Source of the DNA: Hyparrhenia diplandra
Taxonomy: Eukaryota > Streptophyta > Magnoliopsida > Poales > Poaceae
DNA length: 64,000 nucleotides
Direction: 5' to 3'
NCBI GenBank assembly: GCA_015847255.1
Contig: JADLZK010007657.1
Location: 124,001 to 188,000 of the forward strand
Below are positions 23,690 through 35,526 of this stretch, in pieces. The stretch's first letter is position 1, and each line of letters opens with the position of its first letter. The notes under the pieces were generated by a model, which was not told the origin of the DNA, ran no database searches, and saw only the letters and a program-made list of their open reading frames with translations. The position numbers and the translations under genes were made by a program.

Positions 23690-24618
23690 TTAATGCGTGA
23701 ACAGCACGTCACCACCGCGGGGCGATACAATGCCCCGTCCCATCGAACCGGCGCGCCCGACCGAGGCGCCGCTTGGGAAACCGTGCCAGTGCGCCCGATC
23801 CATAGCACTCACATCGGTCGGACATTTCTGCCCTCGGGCAAAGGTCACACGACTTAAAAGTGTTGCCCTGGGCAACACTGGCCCGAGCCCTTTACGGTCC
23901 GGGGTTCTAAGGTTGGACCCCCCAGGTTTCACAGCTACCTTAGGACGACCAAGCCAGGGACAAGACGGAAACGCACAACCGGCCCGCGCCCGAGCCTTCG
24001 GGGGCTCGGGGTTTCCCGAACGTATCTAAGACTTGTAGGAACTATTTATAGAGATGTCCCATCCGTGGGAGGCCTACTGGCCCTCGGGATCCGATCCGTC
24101 GGAAACAGGGATCTGCTAAATAGCCCGCGAGTTGCCATGGAGTGAGTCCTAGACCACATAGCCGACCCTTGCTCCGGCAAGGGGCACGGGCACTCCACTT
24201 AGATTTCCGTTACAGCGCTCACCGAAGCATGTTGCATTTCAAACTACGAGGGGCAATGTGGCATGTCTTCCCCCACCTCTCTTTCGAAGAAGGCGACATA
24301 GGGGCGTATAACTAAAGACGAGGAAGCAAGAGAACGACCTAGCACACACAAGCGCGGGCTCTCGGCTGCCCACGCAAAAAGGGATGGACTTTGCACAAGC
24401 AAGCACTATATAAGTTCACTCAGGTCCCATCAACGCATGGGACTAATAAGACCTCGAAGGGACCACACCTCCCTCTGAGGCCTCGGGGGCTACACCTGAC
24501 AGGTGCGCTCGCGCGCACCCCTCGGAAATAGGCTATCCTTAGGAACGACTCTGAGAAAAGACAAGGCTATAAACCCCCCAAGTGAGTCCCCTTACTCACT
24601 CGGGGGCTCGGGGGCTAC
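23690..24618. other. Non-coding region before the 3' LTR
   Basis: Untranslated 3' part of the Gypsy element, ending in the G-rich polypurine region (ACTCGGGGGCTCGGGGGCTAC) just before TGTCGGGTACC at 24619. No separate gene is seen. Confidence 0.55.
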
Positions 24619-26177
24619 TGTCGGGTACCAAAATAATCCGCGCCCAGACATTCTCTCCAAAGAAGAAATAGGACGGCCCACCCACGAAGAGGAAATTCGG
24701 CCCAGAACTGGTGACAGGCCAAAAACCTCAGGGCCACTTCCAAGACAAATGATCGCATAAACTCCAAAGAGGTTGGGCGTTGGCCACTTAATCTACAGAC
24801 TTGGGAATACCAAACGAGCATATCATTACAAGGCCCACGGTAGCCCATAGCGGCCCGACCATGGTCACCAGAGCAATGAACTTAGGAGCATCCACATGCG
24901 TGTAAATGTGCAGCCCACGAACGGAATACGTCGGCCCACCATAGCCTTTTTCTCAAAAATATGGAACCATAACCCACGGGCAAGGGAACAGCCTCAGCTC
25001 GGCCCACAACGGCAGAAAACTGCTCTAAGCACCACCTCTTGAATCACCTCGTGTGACATAATGCCCAACAGGAAGCGTCACGAGTATAAAGGAGGAGGAT
25101 CCAGGTAACAACAGCATCAAACCCCCTAAACATCGCATACAAACACCGCCCAGGCCTTCCCGACCCCTCTGGGGCTATATTCCACCTCGGCCGAGGGGTA
25201 AAGCCAAGGACCCCCCTCGGTCATCAAAACTCCGCCTCGCCCGAAGGGTAGCGACCTGCCAACCCCTCGGGCACATGAACTCCACATCAACGAAGGAGTA
25301 AGACGCTTCCGACTCCCTCGGGCGCAAGACTTCTCCGCCTCGCCTGGGGGTAAGAATGTCCGACCGATGGCCGCATCGCCAGAGGGCAAAGATGTCCATC
25401 CGATGAAGTCGAATGGACGGGGAACGTGCACATTTAATGCGCCCACCCGCCTGACCACCACGTTAGAAGCACTCAATTACGTCGCGTTGTTCACCTGCCC
25501 CATTATCGCCTCGCGAATCCCCCGGACAGGACGTAAAGTTGTGGGGAAGACGAGGCACCGCTCCACCTCGAGCCACCGCTTGTCACCGATGGCTCATCAC
25601 CACGCCACGCCGCATAACCCCCTTGGGACTTCGCCACGACGCGCCACAACAACGCGCCCTGAAGCACCTACGTCACCAGATCAAACACAACGCCAAGGCC
25701 CTCGGCATCTCGGCAACCAAGCGGGGCGAATAAGCGGGGAGTTCGAGACATGCGTCTTCACGCCACCACCACGGATGGGCGGTCAGGCCTCAGGCCCCGG
25801 CCACGGGGGCACGTGAGCCTCGGATAGCTAACACCTTGGCTCAACAATAGGCATGGCAATGTAAAAATCCTACCCCCTTAAAACTATAAAAGGAGGGGAA
25901 GGGCTCACAAGAAGAGAGAGCTTTTTTCATACTTAGACACCACAATCATTCGGGACTTGGAACCTCTTCCTCTTCTGTGCCTGCTTGTATTCCCCCTACT
26001 AGGAGCACCCAGGTGCGAGGTAACACGAAATCCCCTGCTGCTGGACGTAGGGCCACCATGGCCTGAACCAGGATAAATTCTCGTGTCCACACTCGCGCAC
26101 GCCACCGGGCGGGGACGCACAAAGCAATATAAATTCATTGTCGACCTCCGGGAATCCCCGGTTCTCGAACACCGGCA
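24619..26177 (+). repeat. 3' LTR of the Gypsy element
   Basis: Begins TGTCGGGTACC and ends AACACCGGCA, immediately before the GTACC duplication. TATAAAA at 25885-25891 corresponds to the one in the 5' copy. Confidence 0.86.
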
Positions 26178-26529
26178 GTACCTCTACAAGCTAAGCTGGA
26201 TAAATTTGTCACGGCCGCCTTCGGAGGGGGGCGGCGACACGACGGGGCGGTGACGGAAGCGGGCGGCGGCGGTGCTGCTGCCCTCGGGGGCGTGTATGCG
26301 GTAGGGAGGGGGCGGCGCTGGGGTAGGAGGCAAGAGAGGGGAATATTTTGTTTATTTGCTTGTCCCTAAGATATTACATCCTCTCGCTTATATACATCAT
26401 GTTGGGGCCATTCCATTTGAATTGCTAAGTTGGTAGGGAAGAACTGCTGCGCCGCGGTTAATTTGGGATTTTTACACCCACTAGTTTTATAAAACTTAGT
26501 GGGTCTTCAAAGTTGTGAGTTGGAGAAAC

Positions 26530-26945
26530 ACACGCCACGTACAAGAACATGAAGGTGATGGTGTGCTACGCGCCGGCGAGCCAGAAGGACCGCGGATGGC
26601 GCAAGTCCAACGACGACCTCAGCAAGGACAAGGCATGCCAGTAAGCCAGTTCATGGTCACCCAGCAGGTGTGTACGCCGCGCCAGCAGGCGGCAGCATTT
26701 GGTACGTCGTCGCCCACGACGTCCGTCCCCTCGAGCTCCTACTACCTGCGCGCCTACGCCACGGATGTGTCGGCACCGTGGTGGCCTACGGCCAGAGTGC
26801 CAGACAGGCCCTGCCACCGTCCTTCGACTTCGCCGGCATCACCGGCATCCACGCCTCCGTCAAGGTCGCCGCCGGCGTCTTATCGGCCATCTTCGTCGCC
26901 ACGCTTGCCTTCTTCTTCGTCGTTGAGAACCGCAATATACATGTG
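26530..26945 (+). pseudogene. 5'-truncated NAR2/NRT3 nitrate-transport accessory gene remnant
   Basis: The frames give TYKNMKVMVCYAPASQKDRG then WRKSNDDLSKDKACQ. They continue after a small insertion with FMVTQQVYAAPAGGS-like sequence, YYLRAYATDVS, VVAYGQSARQ, FDFAGITGIHASVKVAAGV and a membrane tail FVATLAFFFVVENR. This is the C-terminal two thirds of NAR2/NRT3, the single-pass partner that activates NRT2 high-affinity nitrate transporters at the plasma membrane. The signal peptide and N-terminal part are absent, lost upstream of 26530. An 8-bp extra segment (TAAGCCAG, making GCCAGTAAGCCAG) lies at about 26642-26649, and the frame changes at about 26705-26790. It is a remnant, not a working gene. 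Confidence 0.75.
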
Positions 26946-27274
26946 ACCGCGAGAGAAGATATAGGATTGGGGAGAAGTAGCCAGCGATGGCTGGTCCCTG
27001 GTCGCGACACCGTCTCCTCCGACGGATTAACAGAAGGACACGGATGGGCTGAACCTGTGGGGCTGTGCTTGGACGGGTTGAGCCAGACGGGACCGGATGC
27101 AAAACAATATAATAATTTCTTTATTTAGCTGCTTTAGGATTGGTGCCAAAATTTTAAAAAGGACTACCGGAGCAGTTGCCTTAATATTTACATAATGTAT
27201 GTGCCTCCATATGATTTCCATTTCAGCATGATACAACCAACACTCCTGGTTTATATAACCTTGATATTTTGGCA

Positions 27275-29652
27275 ATGGGCAGGCCCATCATGGCTGGAGG
27301 GAATTCAACTGTAGACCATGCCTTGTCCTTGCTGGACAAGAGCATGAGACGCAGGTTGTGGCTTGTGGATGCTCTGTTGCTCGCCGGCGCCATCCTTGCT
27401 GGAGTCATAGTCGGGATTGGCGTCTTTGGCCAGCGTTACCGCTACCACCGCCTCACCAGGTTCATCTTTCTTGGAGCCACCACCTTGTTCTTGCCTGTCA
27501 TGTCCACCGTTGTACCCTTGGTCGCTGGGTCAAATGACTATGTCAGCGATGATGTGTGGGCTACAAAGTGCGATGATGGGTTGGCTGCAAAGTGCGAGGC
27601 AGGACTACCACAATCTCTCATGGTGGTTACCTGGGCATCACTTGTTCAAATAATTACGATCAATACCAGTGCAATAGTTGCTGTTGATGACAGAGAAGGT
27701 AGAAACATAGGTCCCCCATTTGAGCTGCTTGTTCAGGGGTCCTGGACCCTTTACCTTGGTATCACCTACCTGTCCAAAGGTATTCACATTGGTGATGCTG
27801 TGATTACAGGTGGATGTGAGGTTATACTTTTTGCTCTCATATGCGCCAAAATGCTCTTCAAATATTATGCATTTGAAAAGGCACGACGATCCTTTGCTCT
27901 CGGAAAGAATCCTCATCTTATTTTTGCCTACATGCAACAACCACGGCTACAACCACAAGCAACAAGTTGTAACCCTAGAGAAGCAGCAGTAACTGATGAT
28001 GAGGGTGCTCCACCTCCACCACTACTGGTTATGGGAGAGGGAAAAGGCACATGGAGAAGCAGTATCATGGTTATGTATGGAAGGGTGATTCAGCTGGCAC
28101 GGCTGTGCACGGAAAAGATGGCCTGGTATCCATTGATAGTGTTTGGAAGATGACAGCCTGCTTCTTACCATTGGCAACTCTGCAACAACTACAAGACTTA
28201 TGCTTGTCCTTTGCATTCTTCAAGTTGTTGCGGTGCCGGTTTGCAAGGTACAATATCAACACTGCCAATGCCTCAAGTGACATGTTCACCTTTTTCTGGA
28301 GCTTGCTGCTCAAGGAGGGAGACCACAACCACAACAGGGCGTTTCAGATGATTTCGGATCAGATTTCTTTTGTTCATGACTATTACTACTCATCCATTCC
28401 CATCTCCTATTCCAATTGTTGGTTGCCCATCGTGGGTATCTTTATCTCGCTGTTGACCATAGCTTATTGCATCTTTGCTGCAATGCTCTTTAGCTTTTTT
28501 GTTTTTGGCGGTGCAAACTTCCAGCTTTACTGCAGAATCAATTTCGGTATATGGCAATCAAGACAGTATGGAAACTTTTTACTTGGTCTCGTGCCATTAT
28601 GTTTGCTTTTGGTGTTAGTTCTCATTGCTGAGGTGAGGGATATGGCTATCTATTTCTGCTCTGACTGGACCAAAGTACCTCTCCTGTGTCGCCTCCTAAG
28701 CCGTTCCTCCAAGCATTCACTTTGCATCCAGAAATGTGCTAGCGTTTTGCTTCGCTGCAGATGCAAGTTATTGAGGAGGCATTGGGATGAGAAAATTGGC
28801 CAGTGCTTAGTATTAGTGCTTCAACCAAGGTCAACCCCGCTTGGTCTTCTCGGTCACCTTTTTCGTTTTATACCAGATCAGAACAGGAAGGTCAGAGTGC
28901 CAGCTGCGATGAAGGTTTGCATCATCGAAGCGCTAAGAAAAACTAGAGGCGATGGAGGACAGCTGAGCAAAGGTGTAGCATGTCTCCGCCACCGCCAAGG
29001 CCAGGTCGAAGAAAGCTTCCTCTGGGCTTGCAGCAACAAGAGTGCATCTTATACCATACTTACATGGCACATCGCCACAAGCATCCTTGAGGTCAGGTAC
29101 CCACACCTGCTGCATGATCAGAAACAGGATTCCTTGCCACTTTCCAGCACTGACTACAAGATGGCTGCCACCTACCTATCACGGTACTGTGCGTACCTCG
29201 TCACATGGTGCCCTGAGCTGCTTCCTGACGACCATGAATGGAGCAAGAGCCTGTACGAGGATGTCAAGAAGGATGCTGAGCGTGTCCTTGCCAGCTGCAC
29301 AACAGGAGACTCATTGACACCGGAAGCCAAATACCAACAGCTGGTGGAATTGCTGAGTACAAAAGCGAAGCATGAAGTTGTCAAGGATGGTGCGAGGCTG
29401 GGAGAGCAATTGGCGAAGCTGGTGCTGGAAGGTGGTGGTGATACGACGTGGAAGTTGTTGGCTGAATTCTGGTCTGAGATGATCCTGTATGTCGCGCCAT
29501 CCGATAACCTCAAAGGCCACAAGGAGGCCATTGCCAGGGGCGGCGAGCTGATAACGCTGCTCTGGGTGCTGCTCTTCCATGTCGGGATCGTCAGCAGGCC
29601 ATGCGAGGATGATGGTGGTGGTGTTTCTACTTCTACTGCCAGTATGGTTTAA
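27275..29652 (+). CDS. DUF4220-DUF594 membrane protein (one frame break)
   Basis: Likely start is ATG 27275 (MGRPIMAGGN). The first frame runs to about 28030 with DUF4220 features: a hydrophobic segment LVDALLLAGAILAGVIVGIG, then QRYRYHRLTRFIFLGATTLF and FLPVMSTVVPLV. The second part (from 28051, MEKQYHGYVWKGDS) continues in another frame with LCLSFAFFKLLRCRFARYN, three or more further membrane segments at about 28390-28640, and a C-terminal DUF594 (SEMILYVAPSDNLKGHKEAI and GGELITLLWVLLFHVGI). The gene is a single exon, typical of the large grass DUF4220/DUF594 family, whose function is not established. The frames join near 28033-28050 by one lost base or two extra bases, either an assembly error or a recent inactivation. 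The whole product would be about 790 residues, near the family's usual size. Confidence 0.8.
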
Positions 29653-32388
29653 TGGAGTCTTCTCCTATTCCTTACTACTCATGCATGTTTTAATTCTTTA
29701 GTTTTCTTCTTGATTTGGATTCTTCAGATCGTGGTGTGCCGTGTGATGTGTCTCTGTATGCTAAGTGCATTTGTTGCCACTTTTCTGAATGATGTTGTGG
29801 ACCACTGCTGATGTGATCTGTGTACATCACGGTACTCTTGTCATGTGTATCAATTGAAACTAGTCTGTTTGGTGTCCTGTCTGTAATAATACTGTAACTA
29901 GGAGGACTCTCCGCGCGTTTCTTGGGGGGACACTCTCTGCGCGTTCTTGCGGGAAGAAATTAGTTTTTAGTTAAATTTATTCTTTGTAATCAGTAAGGAT
30001 TGTAATTACAATTATTTCTTGATTACAATATTTCTTTCATAGCATTGAGGATTTTTTTTTGGGCAATGACGGGTAATGAGAAAGAATCGAATTATGTTTT
30101 GAGAAGTCTCGCTTGATGGGTTGTTTTATTGATCAATGCAATTCAGCTACTTCAATGTTTCCTCATATGTACATAGTGTGCATCTTTTTTTATATGAGCT
30201 TTTATCTGAATTTTGAATGAATTCGAATTGAATTTGGTTATCACTTTGAAACGAGCATCCAACTATAAAAAGTAAATTTGACACAAATTTGTCATGTGTA
30301 TGTTCTTGAATGAAAAAGTTGCATATTATACAGCCCGAGCTTGAAAGAAAATTCTCGGATCGTGAACACGCAAAGTCATAGAATTTGATTCATAAAGGCA
30401 TCAATGGTGAAACCTAGATTTCCCAAACCAAACCAATAATGTTATGAGTACGGTACGTCATAAGATTAATACCCAACAATCTATTAGGTGTAGTCCTAAA
30501 TTTGCATGGATCACTATTGTATAGCAATGTGCACAACATACAGGTAAATTAAAGAAAATACAAAATACAAAATGTATCTTATCTTATCCGTATTTGCTGC
30601 GGGAATTATGTTGTATGGTATTCGAGAATTATTACCTATAAAGAACGGATTACACCATCGAATAACACCAAAGTATGTTGTCCTTAGACTTAAGTGATAA
30701 ATATAATAGATTTGGATATACAAAATATAATAGTTGATAAAAAGTCACAATTATTTTAAAGGTCAACTATTTAAAGGACACAGTACAAAATTATCACTAT
30801 TTATTAGTCCAAAAATAAGAGCGGTAAAAACAATGGTTATGAAACTTGGCAATCACTTAGCAGAGTTCATACGGTGCCTAGTCGCATAAAAGTAAAAATA
30901 ACTCTATAACATAATATTTATATTATACGTGAAGGACTGAGGGCCCAATGCATCCGCTCCCCTAAGAAAGTGCCACCGTACCAGGCATGCTCGGTTCGCT
31001 TCTTATCCACTCGTCCATGCTTATCTCCTGCACTTCTCCGTCGATTACTACCGACGTCTCTCGGCGAGCCTTCACCACGCGGCGGCTAAGAGGAGGAGGT
31101 AGTCGTAGCCGCCAGCGTCGAGCTCAGGAGGCAGTCGTAGCCGCCAGCTCAAGGAAGCCATGTGGGCCTAGATGAAAGATCTCGTCTGAGGAAGCGGCGG
31201 GATGTGGGGCAGCTTCCAAGAATCTTGACGGCGGCGGTACGTGGCCTTGGTCTCTTGTGGGCTGGCTTTGGCTACCTTGACGCACGGGGATAGCCAGGCC
31301 GAGCTGCTAGAACCTCACCTGTGTCCCCTATGGCTCCAGTGCAGGCGCTGTGTTGAGGATAGCAAAGTTGATCTTAGATGAGAGTTTCATTTATAGGGAG
31401 ACGATTAGGATGTGGGTGGCACACGGATGCAGTAGTGGACCATTAATTTGGAGGCGGAGGGTCGGGGATGGGAGGCGCACTTGAGCAGCCTGCCGGAGGT
31501 GGTAGTGGAGAACGGCGGAGGTAGTGGGATGTGTTTTTCTTAATTGTATTTGTCTCTTCGTGCCCAGGAGACGAACCAGCAGAGGACCAGATGGATATGA
31601 ACAGCGGCAGAGGAGTTTTGATGACGACGTTCAGTGGGCACTACGGATGTAGCGCATCGCTGGAGTATTTTTTTTTTCTTTGCATGCAAGAGAACATGGT
31701 GGGGCCGCTGATGTGGCACCCCTGCATGTCGAGAGAACTCCCCTAGTGGGGGTTTCCCATATAGAAGGTTTAGATAGACTCTTAAGTTTCACTAGTAATT
31801 CAGATAAAAAATGTTTACTGTATCCACGTACTATGTAATGATCCATTTATGTGTTAGCTTTGGTACAGATGACTTGCATTGTAGAATATAGGCCAAATAA
31901 TTTTTCATAACCGCATCCTTCTTCAATAATTTTTCATAACCAGCATGCCCAAGACAGTGATGGTTCATGCCTATCCATTATCTGTTTCTTATGGAATTGC
32001 CTGAAAGATTCCGTTGCACGACAAAGCAAATATTGGTTCGGGCCTTGACGCATTTTTTTACCCCAACAGATCAAGCTAGCAAACTTCTCTATTGGGCCAA
32101 GCCACACATATAGATGCATATATTCTTTCAGTTGCATATATAACAAACTCCTTGAATATTTCAGTACATCAAACATACATGGTATAAACCGAAACTAAGA
32201 TTAATTATCAAGTTACATGCACAATCCCAATATTGTGAAAATACGTAGGTGACACCTAAAGTGGATATATACCATGTGGAAACAGGATCACACTGGCCAA
32301 GGGAAACCAGACTACGCAAGCAGGAAAGAAAAATAGCTAGTAAGCAGATTAAACGACCCCAGGAGAGGTAGCAGTAGCGCCGTCGTCC
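29653..32388. other. Intergenic region
   Basis: No gene is recognised. 29653-30950 is AT-rich 3' flank. 31000-31560 is GC-richer, with a short duplicated string (GTAGTCGTAGCCGCCAG and GCAGTCGTAGCCGCCAG at about 31100 and 31130) and open frames without recognisable domains. 31750-32380 is AT-rich and forms the 3' flank of the minus-strand chimera. Confidence 0.35.
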
Positions 32389-34286
32389 TCACCAGGCCTG
32401 GTCAGCATGAAAAGCCAACGCCCAGATCAATGTGATTAGCTCGCCGCCTTGGGCAATGGCTTCTGAGTGACCTTTCAGGTTGTCTGATGGGGCGAGATAC
32501 AGGATCATCTCTGACAAGAACTTAGCTAGGAACTTCCACATGGTTTGCTGATCTTCGATGGTCTCCACCAGCTGCTTTCCAAGCTTGACATCATCCATGA
32601 CCACTTCATGCTTTGAGTTCTCGGTCAGCAACCTCACCAGTTTCTGATACCCATCCTCTTGCCTGGATGACCGATCTGCCACAGGACGCTCTGAGAGGGT
32701 ACGCTCATCCTCCGCTGTAGATGACTCTGCCTTTCCACTCCTAACTTCCGAAGGCTCACTTCTAGTGCTGAACCACGGGAATCTCTGAAGGAAAAGGGGG
32801 AAATAGCTTGAACTATTAAAAACAATTAGTTTAAAATTCCCTATTCGAGGACAGAAAGTGCGATGGAGAAGGAACGAGCTCAGAATAGATGTCAAACAAT
32901 AATAAAGAAAACCAAAGCCTACCTGTAGATTTTGTAGCAAGTTTGCTGATTTCCAGCCTGAACCAACTGCTGAGCTATGTCATTCATGAGAGGCAATATT
33001 CTTGGAGGAATTAGTGTTGGGGTCCTGTATACGGCAGTCTCAAGCCTTTGGATGGATGATCAGACTGGCCTCCATCGGTCTCGTGGTCACCTTTTGTTGG
33101 CCGCAGAGACTTGGGTAGGCAGTCAAACAGGCGATCTGGCTCAATAGGTTTGCTGAAAGAAAAGAAGAGGACAATGAACACATTTTTTTTAGATTAAGAA
33201 AAATCCAGGCCTTTGCTTCAGTAGAAGAACATAGTGATAAGTTAACTGTTCTTTAGCCAATATATGGAGGGAAATACATGATGGAGACCTTCATGAGTGG
33301 GCCTCTGCATCACTAGATGCACCAGCCATAAGTTAACGGGCCTACCTGTATGTACTCATCAGCTGCTAAATTCCTCTTCAATCTTCAGAGTAGACTTAGC
33401 TAACAGATTTTTGACATGATTCAGAACTCCTTCACTGCTCTTGAAGTTCTTATTTGAGGAAAAGAAGCCAACGATGCCTTTCAGCACATCCACTGCCTCC
33501 AGGTAGCTCTCCAAATCCTCATGGGGACCCCTCAATATGGTTGCCTCAGCCTAAAGCACGAAATAAAAAATCTGAGCAAAAGCCAAGAACATTAACTTGC
33601 AGGATTACTATACTTTCAATGCAATAAGTTCAGTTAGCCATCAGTTTTACAGTTTGAGGTGTTTTTTTTTTTCCAAAAGAAACATTATGGTAGCTCAATC
33701 TGCATCATCTCATATAAGTGGTAAACAAATCATCCTAAATAAAATAACCTTAAATAAACAGGATTAATATCGAGAACAGTCATTTTGTATCAATGATTCC
33801 CGCATTGAGCTTAATTAACTGCACATACAGCTTATAATCGTGTTAACCAAGACTAATTAACTCCATCCCCTATTACAGCACCCTTTTGCAAATTCAATTT
33901 CCCTCAGATCCACACAATGGCCACAAGCAAACGTATCCAATTCACCCCGATTTCACCTCCCAAGGACTAGCGTTCTGAGAAAGAGAGAGAGAGGATCAAC
34001 GAACGCACCCAGCGAGCGAGGTCGAACTGGGAGAGGATGCCGTCGGCGGCCTTGATGGTCCGGTCGATGTTCTCGTGCGCCGTCCGGATCGCGTGCGTCC
34101 TCACCTGCAGCAAGCACAGAGGAAGGACACCGCCCGTCATTCCCCGCCTCAGAATTTCATTCCATCCCATCTCAAACGAAACGAAGTTTTCCTTTTCGAA
34201 ATGGCGGGGTGAGGGGCGAACGTACCTGGGTGGGGCGCATGGCGGCCTCGAGCGCGGAGAGTCGGTGGTCGAAGGAGCCGAGGATG

Positions 34287-34562
34287 TGTTAGCAACCCCA
34301 CACTGGGCTACTAATCTCACAGCACAATATCTAGAATCCTCTAGAACATGGGTACAGGGGAGAGAGGAAGAGCTCAGGAAGGAAGAACAAGTAACTACCA
34401 ACTAGTACAGGAAAGGTAAAAGGTAAGATGACAATTGATATTTTGGTTGATGATCCCCGCAGGTCTCCCCGGTGGCCTTAAGTAATTTGGACTTCCCTTG
34501 GACAGCCTGGCGTGGACCCCAACGGCAGAGGTGGCTGGCCCACATGGAAGAGGTAGCTGACA
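34287..34562 (-). repeat. 3' LTR of the EXO70 insertion
   Basis: Plus-strand reading TGTTAGCAACC ... GTAGCTGACA. It aligns end to end with 37304-37586, with few differences. Confidence 0.85.
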
Positions 34563-34617
34563 TTCCTCCCTCCTTAAATGGCGGCTTTCCCACTAAGCCG
34601 CTGCAATGATCTTCGCC

Positions 34618-35526
34618 TCAGCCGTGCGCAGGACACCGCCGGACAGCGTTGCCACCACGCTGCCGCTGGACTTGTAGGAACCGATGAGGAAGATCTTGCC
34701 AGATGACGACGTCGAGGATGAAGATGAAGTTCACGTGCTGCTCAACTTCCGTGCACAACAGCAGCTTGTGCATGAGCCGTAGTGCAGTCACTGCCCCCTT
34801 CACCATCGCTGAAGCTGCTGTTGTGGACACTCGGCTCGGTGGCTTGGGAAGTGTGACTGTGGAGGAGAGGCAGCGTCCACGGAGACGAGCACGCCCTGGA
34901 CGCAACCCCACGACGGACACAGCTGTACAGGCTGTGACGCCTGCAGTGACATGCACGGTGCCTTTCATCGAACACTTGGTGGGTGTCATGTTGGTGAGGC
35001 AGGAGTTGCAGAACAAGATGTCGATGAAGCTGGGACCCTGCAGCTTAAGGATTGCCACCAGCCTGACCGTGTCGTGCTTCATGGCTTTCGCCGTCAGCCT
35101 AAGCAGCAGGTCAGCCATAACCATCAGTGCGCTGTAGTAGGAGAGGTCCCTGGAGTGCATCCGCTCCTCCATCTTGCCGAGCTCCCACGAAAGCCACATG
35201 GAGTCTGGCATGACGGTCGTGGCCTCGACGTCCACGGCCCACGCCCGTGCCCAGGACAAGGACTCGAAGGCGTAGATTGCATCGGTGCGCTCCGGGCCGA
35301 CGTCGCCTGGGTCGAAGTCTCCGCGCGCGTCACGGCTGACGGCCTGGATGCTGTAGTCCGTGCAGGACCGAGAAGGAGGGTGTCGTCGGCTGGAGAGCTC
35401 GTTATCGGCCCAGCTTGCCAGATCGGTGCACAGCTTGCCGGGTCGGAGGTCGACGTGCTCGACGTAGTGGTGGTGGCCCTCGAACTCCGGGAGGATGGTC
35501 TCAGCCGACTCGCCCATGGCAGCCAC
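34618..35526 (-). CDS. Unidentified 302-codon frame inside the LTR element
   Basis: An unbroken minus-strand frame in the sense direction of the element, starting MAAMGESAETILPEFEGHHH. It includes segments such as AWAVDVEATTVMPDSMWLSW, MADLLLRLTAKAMKHD and VEQHVNFIFILDVVIW. I do not recognise a family. Upstream frames (35722-37281) are also open but GC-biased (MVPWIPSSSRFREFLRKFDG). They may be a gag-like or captured host sequence. A long plus-strand frame (34951-35715) overlaps it, so part of the openness comes from composition. Whether it is expressed is unknown. Confidence 0.35.
   Translation of the reverse strand: MAAMGESAETILPEFEGHHHYVEHVDLRPGKLCTDLASWADNELSSRRHPPSRSCTDYSIQAVSRDARGDFDPGDVGPERTDAIYAFESLSWARAWAVDVEATTVMPDSMWLSWELGKMEERMHSRDLSYYSALMVMADLLLRLTAKAMKHDTVRLVAILKLQGPSFIDILFCNSCLTNMTPTKCSMKGTVHVTAGVTACTAVSVVGLRPGRARLRGRCLSSTVTLPKPPSRVSTTAASAMVKGAVTALRLMHKLLLCTEVEQHVNFIFILDVVIWQDLPHRFLQVQRQRGGNAVRRCPAHG

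Larger units (their letters stand above)
9456..26177 (+). mobile_element. Large Ty3/Gypsy retrotransposon, Tat/Retand type, decayed
   Basis: A 16.7-kb element bounded by long LTRs (9456-10990 and 24619-26177) and the 5-bp duplication GTACC (9451-9455 and 26178-26182). Plus-strand remnants lie in the order gag (12.2-12.9 kb), protease (13.4-13.9), RT (14.1-16.9, split by a solo LTR), RNase H (17.1-17.5) and integrase (18.1-18.9), which is the Gypsy order. A long extra region follows integrase and encodes an opposite-strand protein, a hallmark of the Tat lineage. CGGGGGCTCGGGGGCTAC before the 3' LTR is the usual grass Gypsy polypurine region. Many frameshifts and stops make it non-autonomous. 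Confidence 0.88.

Noticed and set aside
31531..31746. 71-codon frame near 31.6 kb
   Set aside because: Short, ends in homopolymer-driven sequence and has no recognisable domain.
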